From contig NZ_SMKY01000040.1 of NCBI RefSeq assembly GCF_004349235.1, forward strand, positions 1-45,522: a stretch of 45,522 nucleotides of DNA, written 5' to 3'. A model generated the notes under the pieces. It made no database searches. It saw nothing but the letters and a program-made list of their open reading frames with translations, and was not told the DNA's origin. The position numbers were made by a program, and so were the translations under genes. Origin of the DNA: Actinomadura darangshiensis. GTDB lineage: Bacteria; Actinomycetota; Actinomycetes; Streptosporangiales; Streptosporangiaceae. Shown one piece after another: positions 41,497 through 45,522 of the stretch. The stretch's first letter is position 1, and the number at the start of each line of letters is the position of its first letter.

Positions 41497-42107
41497 CCGA
41501 CACCGCCACCCGGACGGCCTACGACGCCGTCGCCACCCTCTACGCCGACATGTTCCGCGACGTGCTCGACGGCCTCCCCCTCGACCGCGGCATGATCACC
41601 GGCTTCGCGGAACTGGTCCCGCCCGGACCGGTCGCCGACCTCGGCTGCGGCCCCGGGCACCTGACGGCGGTGCTGCACTCCCTCGGCCTGGACGCGTCCG
41701 GCCTCGACCTGTCGCCCGCGATGATCGCCCGGGCCCGCGCGGACCACCCGCACCTCCGCTTCGACGAGGGCACCATGACCGCCCTCGACGTCCCGGACGG
41801 CGGCCTGGCCGGCATCCTCGCCTGGTACTCGTTCATCCACATGGAGCCGGCGGACCTCCCGGCCGTCCTCGCCGAGTTCCACCGCGTCCTGGCGCCCGGC
41901 GGCCACCTGCTGCTGGCGTTCCAGTCGACCGACGGAACCGAGACGGAGGCGTTCGACCACAAGGTCGCCCTCGCCTACCGCTGGCCGATCGACGCCCTCG
42001 CCGACCTGACCCGCCGGGCGGGCCTCACCGAAGTCGCCCGCTTCCTGCGCCGTCCGACCGAGATCGAACGGTTCCCGGCCGGGAACCTGCTCGTCCGCAA
42101 ACCCTGA
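41493..42107 (+). CDS. class I SAM-dependent methyltransferase
   Basis: A 204-residue methyltransferase of the Methyltransf_11/25 type. Seen: AYDAVATLYADMFRDVLDG, motif I VADLGCGPGHLTAVLHSLG, GLDLSPAMIARARADHPHL, GTMTALDVPDGGLAGILAWYSFIH, and RVLAPGGHLLLAFQS. The ATG overlaps the carboxyltransferase stop, so the two genes are coupled; whether they work on one substrate is unknown. The C-terminal FLRRPTEIERFPAGNLLVRK resembles methyltransferases near secondary metabolism, but this is weak evidence. Confidence 0.88.
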   Translation: MTDTATRTAYDAVATLYADMFRDVLDGLPLDRGMITGFAELVPPGPVADLGCGPGHLTAVLHSLGLDASGLDLSPAMIARARADHPHLRFDEGTMTALDVPDGGLAGILAWYSFIHMEPADLPAVLAEFHRVLAPGGHLLLAFQSTDGTETEAFDHKVALAYRWPIDALADLTRRAGLTEVARFLRRPTEIERFPAGNLLVRKP

Positions 42108-42114
42108 GCGGGGG

Positions 42115-42363
42115 CTAGAAGCGGACCTGGTCTTCCTGCCACTCGGGCGGCACGGTACCGATGCGCTGGCGCTCCCAGGGGCGCCGGCGGCGGAGCCGGC
42201 GCCGCCCGCGGTGGCCGCGGGGGAAGAACGAGGCGAACACCGCGACCGCCGCCGCACCGGCCAGCGCCGCGAGGAAGCAGCCGAGGAATCTGGCGACCCG
42301 GCATTCTCTGATCATCGTGAGATCCGGGAGGGCCCTGGACGAACCGGCCGTGTTGTCCGCCAT
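42115..42363 (-). CDS. small single-pass membrane protein
   Basis: An 82-residue protein of unknown function: a polar N-terminus MADNTAGSSRALPDLTM, one membrane helix VARFLGCFLAALAGAAAVAVFASFF, a very basic patch RGHRGRRRLRRRRPWER and a short acidic end. The positive patch after the helix predicts that the C-terminus stays in the cytosol. ATG 42363 is preferred because AGGAAAG lies 8 bases upstream; an in-frame ATG at 42411 would add 16 residues. It lies downstream of the two-component pair on the same strand. Confidence 0.65.
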   Translation of the reverse strand: MADNTAGSSRALPDLTMIRECRVARFLGCFLAALAGAAAVAVFASFFPRGHRGRRRLRRRRPWERQRIGTVPPEWQEDQVRF

Positions 42364-42466
42364 AGCGATCGCTTTCCTGTCCTGTGGTGTCTCCTCGCTC
42401 ACTCGCGGCACAGTTTGTCACAACTGTCCCTACCCACGCCTTGCAACGATCCCTCAACAGTCCGTT

Positions 42467-43117
42467 TCACACGGATTCATGGTTGATGTCGAGAAGGCCG
42501 GCTCGATGGGCGAGAATGGCGGCCTGCACGCGGTTGGTGAGCGACAGCTTCGTCAGAATGCGGCTGACGTGCGTCTTCGCGGTCGCCTCACTCATGTGCA
42601 GTGCGGCGGCGATGTCGGCGTTGGACATACCGCTGCCGACCGCCACGAGAACGTCGCGCTCCTTGGCGGTCAGTACTTCCAGCTTCGCCTCGGCGCCGGA
42701 ACGTCCGTCGTCCGCGAAGTCCCTGAGCAGGCGGCGGGTCACCTTGGGCGACAGCATCGCGTCCCCGCGGGCCGCGCTGCGGACGGCGGCCAGCATCTCC
42801 TGCGCGTCCGCGTCCTTCAACAGGAACCCGACCGCGCCGTGGCGGAGCGCCGTCCGGACATATTCGTCCAGGTCGAAGGTGGTGAGGACCACGACGCGGT
42901 GTGCTCCCGCCAGCCGCTCCGTCGCGGTCAGGCCGTCGGCACGGGGCATGCGGATGTCCATGAGGACGACGTCCGGACGATGCGCCGCGGCCTCCCGGAC
43001 GGCCTCGTTCCCGTCGGCCGCCTCGCCGACGACCGTGATGTCGGGCGCCGTCTCCATGATGGTGCGGAGCATCGCGCGCACCATCCACTCGTCGTCCACG
43101 ATCAGGACGCGGATCAC
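42467..43117 (-). CDS. NarL/FixJ-type response regulator
   Basis: A 216-residue DNA-binding response regulator. Seen: receiver domain VIRVLIVDDEWMVRAMLRTI with the acidic pair, phosphoacceptor Asp54 in DVVLMDIRMPRADGL, conserved Thr and Lys in VVVLTTFDLDE and GFLLKDADAQEML, and a LuxR helix-turn-helix LTAKERDVLVAVGSGMSNAD, then IAAALHMSEATAKTHVSRIL. GTG at 43117 overlaps the sensor kinase stop (GTGA), so the pair is translationally coupled. Confidence 0.95.
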   Translation of the reverse strand: MIRVLIVDDEWMVRAMLRTIMETAPDITVVGEAADGNEAVREAAAHRPDVVLMDIRMPRADGLTATERLAGAHRVVVLTTFDLDEYVRTALRHGAVGFLLKDADAQEMLAAVRSAARGDAMLSPKVTRRLLRDFADDGRSGAEAKLEVLTAKERDVLVAVGSGMSNADIAAALHMSEATAKTHVSRILTKLSLTNRVQAAILAHRAGLLDINHESV

Positions 43118-44226
43118 AGCGGCACCTCGGCGATCACGGAGTACCCGCCTTCGGGGGTCGCCCCCGCGGTCAGCTCCCCGCCCAGCAGCCTGACCCTCTC
43201 GGCGATGCCGAGGAGCCCGTGCCCTCCACTCGGCAGACCGGCCGCGGGCTCGCGGGCCCGCCCGTTCGTCACCGAAAGCCGCAGGACCTTCGCCGTTCGC
43301 TGGACGATGACGGCGCACTCGGCGTCCCCGGCATGCTTGTGGACGTTCGTCAGCGCCTCCTGGACGACCCGGTAAACGGCATGCCCGACCAGTGCCGGTG
43401 CGGGCGCTTCGGACTCGTCCACCCGCAGCGTGACGTCCATCCCGGTTCGCCGTGACTCCTCTACGAGGTCGGCCAGATCGGCGAGACCGGGCTGCGGTTT
43501 GAGCGGCGCGTCGTCCGTCCGCAGCACATCCACCAGCGAACGCAACTCGCTCAGCGCCTCGCGCCCGATCGTCCCGATCCGCTTCCCGATCGCGGTCGCG
43601 TCCCGTCCCTCGGACGCTTCGAGTGCCGTGGCGTGAAGCACCATCAGTGAGACCCGGTGCGTGACGACGTCGTGCATGTCCTGCGCAATCTGCGCGCGCT
43701 CGTCGCTACGAGCCCGCAGCACCCGTTCCCGCTGCTCCCGCTCGGCGCGCTCAGCCCGCTCCCGCATGCCCGCGATCAGCTCCCGATGCGCGCCGACATA
43801 AAGACCGAGCAGCGCCGGCGCCAGACAGATCGCCGCCGTCAGCGGCACGGCGGCGTCCGCCCCACCGAGCCGCCATATCGGAAAGCCGACCACCACACCG
43901 GCGACCATCGTCGCGACCGCCGCCGCCTGCCGCGACCGGCTCCGCTCCGCGAACGTGTACTGCGCGAGGACGACGGCGACGAACGCGTCCACCGTCACCC
44001 ACGCGACGAGCGCGAGCACGAGCAGCACCACTGGCCGCCGCCGCCGGTGCCAAACGGCCGCCCCCACAAGAAGGCCGAGCGGCACGGAGAACCACAACGG
44101 CGGATCCCACCCGAGCAAGGCGATGTCCTGGTCGCCGATCGACCGGCCCGCGCCAAGGTCACCGGACGCCGCGCTCGCGGCGACGGAGAGTGCCAGGACC
44201 GCGTCCAGGATCGTCGCGGGTCTCAT
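43114..44226 (-). CDS. NarL-family sensor histidine kinase
   Basis: A 370-residue sensor kinase of the HisKA_3 class. Seen: about four to five N-terminal membrane helices without a sizeable external domain (for example PLGLLVGAAVW, PVVLLVLALVAWVTVDAFVAV), a short coiled linker rich in Arg/Glu, phosphoacceptor segment ERAQIAQDMHDVVTHRVSLM, N-box VVQEALTNVHKHAGD and GHGLLGIAERVRLLGGEL. Such intramembrane sensors often detect envelope stress. ATG 44226 gives MRPATILDAVL, the usual N-terminus of the class; GTG 44250 is in frame. Neither has a strong ribosome-binding site. The palindrome GACCAGTGGTC lies just upstream. Confidence 0.93.
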   Translation of the reverse strand: MRPATILDAVLALSVAASAASGDLGAGRSIGDQDIALLGWDPPLWFSVPLGLLVGAAVWHRRRRPVVLLVLALVAWVTVDAFVAVVLAQYTFAERSRSRQAAAVATMVAGVVVGFPIWRLGGADAAVPLTAAICLAPALLGLYVGAHRELIAGMRERAERAEREQRERVLRARSDERAQIAQDMHDVVTHRVSLMVLHATALEASEGRDATAIGKRIGTIGREALSELRSLVDVLRTDDAPLKPQPGLADLADLVEESRRTGMDVTLRVDESEAPAPALVGHAVYRVVQEALTNVHKHAGDAECAVIVQRTAKVLRLSVTNGRAREPAAGLPSGGHGLLGIAERVRLLGGELTAGATPEGGYSVIAEVPL

Positions 44227-44250
44227 GAACGTCCACGCTAACCGCGCCAC

Positions 44251-44261
44251 GACCAGTGGTC
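44251..44261. promoter_or_regulatory. palindrome GACCAGTGGTC upstream of the sensor kinase gene
   Basis: A perfect 5-1-5 dyad lies 25 bases upstream of the kinase ATG, in the 134-base gap to the divergent membrane-protein gene. It is identical to the palindrome at 13946-13956. Position suits an operator for one or both divergent genes. Confidence 0.4.
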
Positions 44262-44360
44262 ATCCATAGAAAGTTGTAGGCCGCATCCCTCGTCCGCCGT
44301 CTTTGGAAAACGAAGATCGGCCGATGTGCCGGACACGCGCCGGCGACAACGCTGAACCAC

Positions 44361-45224
44361 ATGCCCAGAACGACCAAAGGCCTGCAACTCGCCTTCGCCG
44401 TCTTCTCCCTCGTGGCGGCCGCACTGCTGTGGATGCGCAGTGAGACGTCCTACCCGCTTATCAAGACATCAGCCGCGTATGGCTACGTCCTGGCCGCGGC
44501 ATTCACGCTGGCCGCCGCGAAAGTGGAGGTTCGCCGCACGCTGATCATCTTTCATGTCCTCTTCGTCCCGGCCCAGTTCGTCTTCTGCTTCGGCGGCGGC
44601 CCTGAACAACTGCTGGGGATGCTCTTCTCCACGGTGATCGCCGTACGAATGCGCCCCCGCTTCCCGCGTTTGGGCCGCCGCGCACGTCGCGTCTGGCTGA
44701 CCCTCCACGTGGGCATCAGCGTCGGCTGGCTGGGCCTCTCCCTAGCGATGACGACCCTCGCGATCGCAGGCGCCACCGCGTCAGACCACGCCGTCCGCCA
44801 CGGCGCCTACGAGCTGATGCACATCTTCGACCTGACCATCGTGATCCCGAGCATGGCCCTGGCGATCATCACCGGCCTGGTCGTCTCCCTGGGCACCCCA
44901 TGGGGCCTGATCAAACACTGGTGGGTGCTGCTCAAACTCGTGATCGCCCTGCTCATCCCGGTGATAGCCACAATTCAGAGCACCTGGATCGAGGAACTCC
45001 AAACCCGTACCACCGACCCCACCGCCGACCCAGGCGGCACGGGCCTGACCCTCGTCCTCTGCATGCTCCTCTACGCGACCCTGCTGTGGACGGCGGTAAT
45101 CCTCTCCATCTTCAAACCAGCAGGAAAAACCCCCTGGGCCAAACCGACCCCGAAGCCGACACCGAAGCCGACACCGAAGCCGACACCGAAGCCGACACCG
45201 AAGCCGACACCGCCCGTCCAGTGA
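44361..45224 (+). CDS. integral membrane protein with KPTP repeat tail
   Basis: A 287-residue protein with about seven to eight membrane helices, for example LQLAFAVFSLVAAALLW, YVLAAAFTLAAAKVEV, LTLHVGISVGWLGLSLAMTT, VIPSMALAIITGLVVSLG, WVLLKLVIALLIPVIATI and LVLCMLLYATLLWTAVILS. The central part (W-TLHV-SVGWLG) resembles DUF2269-like proteins. The C-terminus is a run of six to seven KPTP units encoded by nearly identical 12-bp repeats. It is divergent from the two-component pair and could be its target. Function unknown. Confidence 0.8.
   Translation: MPRTTKGLQLAFAVFSLVAAALLWMRSETSYPLIKTSAAYGYVLAAAFTLAAAKVEVRRTLIIFHVLFVPAQFVFCFGGGPEQLLGMLFSTVIAVRMRPRFPRLGRRARRVWLTLHVGISVGWLGLSLAMTTLAIAGATASDHAVRHGAYELMHIFDLTIVIPSMALAIITGLVVSLGTPWGLIKHWWVLLKLVIALLIPVIATIQSTWIEELQTRTTDPTADPGGTGLTLVLCMLLYATLLWTAVILSIFKPAGKTPWAKPTPKPTPKPTPKPTPKPTPKPTPPVQ
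45146..45210 (+). repeat. 12-bp in-frame tandem repeat (CCGACACCGAAG)
   Basis: Five nearly perfect copies, with partial copies at each end, encode the KPTP tail of the membrane protein. Identity at synonymous positions indicates recent expansion by slippage. Confidence 0.85.
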
Positions 45225-45255
45225 CCGTATTCGGGGAGGTCGCGGCCGGTGATTC

Positions 45256-45276
45256 GGGAGTGTCTGAAAGTCTGTG
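45256..45276. repeat. putative terminal inverted repeat of an IS256-like element
   Basis: GGGAGTGTCTGAAAGTCTGTG lies 20 bases beyond the transposase stop, where the end of a mutator-type element should be. The opposite end falls outside the window, so pairing and target duplication cannot be checked. Confidence 0.4.
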
Positions 45277-45296
45277 GGTGAGGTGGTGATCAGCTT

Positions 45297-45428
45297 TCAG
45301 TTCAGGGTGATGCGGTCACCGTAGTGCAGGGACAGTGCGTTCAGCGCTGCCTTCCAGCCGGGGGTTTTGCCGGTGACGTTGGGTCTGGCTTTCAGTGAAC
45401 CCATTTCATCCCTGTGGCGGCAGTCCGC
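45297..45428 (-). pseudogene. 3' remnant of an IS256-family transposase
   Basis: The minus strand encodes MGSLKARPNVTGKTPGWKAA, then LNALSLHYGDRITLN and a stop at 45297-45299. The W-K-ALN-L-HYGDR-I ending resembles the C-terminus of mutator/IS256 transposases. The frame is closed by a stop just upstream near 45429, and the next 90 bases do not continue the transposase in any frame I can recognise, so the gene is broken or rearranged. The window edge prevents a full view. No host gene is seen in the last 298 bases. Confidence 0.45.
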
Positions 45429-45522
45429 TGGTCACAGCATGATCGCAATGCGTCGGTTGGTGGCCTGACGTAGAGAGACCCCTGGTAGACGGGTTGATCA
45501 CCACAATCACGTCGCCTGAACC

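Noticed and set aside
42410..42430. TTGTCACAA as a DnaA box
   Set aside because: The actinobacterial box is TTGTCCACA; this is a single near match without a cluster or dnaA/dnaN genes.

Overview
This window is chromosomal DNA of a high-GC actinobacterium. Roughly 70% GC, frequent GTG/TTG starts, ATGA start-stop overlaps, a mycothiol-dependent nitroreductase homologue, an actinobacterial-type RpiB, a group II truncated globin and an XRE/TPR-type regulator together suggest a Streptosporangiales-like genome (Actinomadura/Thermomonosporaceae is my guess; the genus cannot be proved from this piece). I see no CRISPR array, tRNA, rRNA, phage module or origin. Apart from a transposon remnant at the extreme right edge the region looks like stable core/shell chromosome.

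Layout. 1-5.2 kb: ettA (ABC-F translation factor), then a D-glucarate catabolic pair (alpha-ketoglutarate semialdehyde dehydrogenase and glucarate dehydratase) and a hotdog thioesterase. 5.3-10.5 kb: a secreted PS-10/S37 tripeptidyl aminopeptidase convergent with a GH13 alpha-glucosidase, then a truncated hemoglobin, an MscS channel and a small actinobacterial protein, all on the minus strand. 10.9-13.2 kb: an XRE/TPR regulator with a GNAT acetyltransferase. 13.1-20.5 kb: a methyltransferase-prolyl oligopeptidase pair, an HNH nuclease with an FmdB zinc-ribbon protein, a DUF1330 protein, ilvD and a membrane NERD protein. 20.7-25.2 kb: amidase, malQ and an unknown cysteine-containing protein.

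25.3-34.2 kb is the most interesting block. It has the order pepN (divergent) - mycothiol nitroreductase - rpiB known from Mycobacterium tuberculosis (Rv2467-Rv2466c-Rv2465c), but here a 4.9-kb metal-handling cluster sits between the nitroreductase and rpiB: a CbiM/NikM-PDGLE-CbiQ-CbiO ECF transporter, a CooC-like P-loop ATPase and a Gln/Pro-rich membrane protein. The nitroreductase has a textbook SigR/SigH-type promoter (GGGAAT-N18-GTT). The transporter is preceded by TTGCGA-N5-TTGCAA, a match to the nickel regulator Nur box, and the ATPase by a Zur-box-like 7-1-7 dyad. Together these suggest a nickel-uptake and nickel-delivery island under metal control.

34.4-45.5 kb is rich in signalling genes: a membrane SpoIIE/PP2C phosphatase convergent with a Ser/Thr kinase across a 15-bp tandem repeat, an orphan HAMP histidine kinase, an amidase, a fused AccD-AccA-type carboxyltransferase with a methyltransferase, a NarL-type two-component pair, and a membrane protein with a repetitive KPTP tail. 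The window ends in the 3' remnant of a probable IS256-family element. A recurring architectural theme is convergent genes whose stop codons overlap, twice by sharing the palindrome CTAG.
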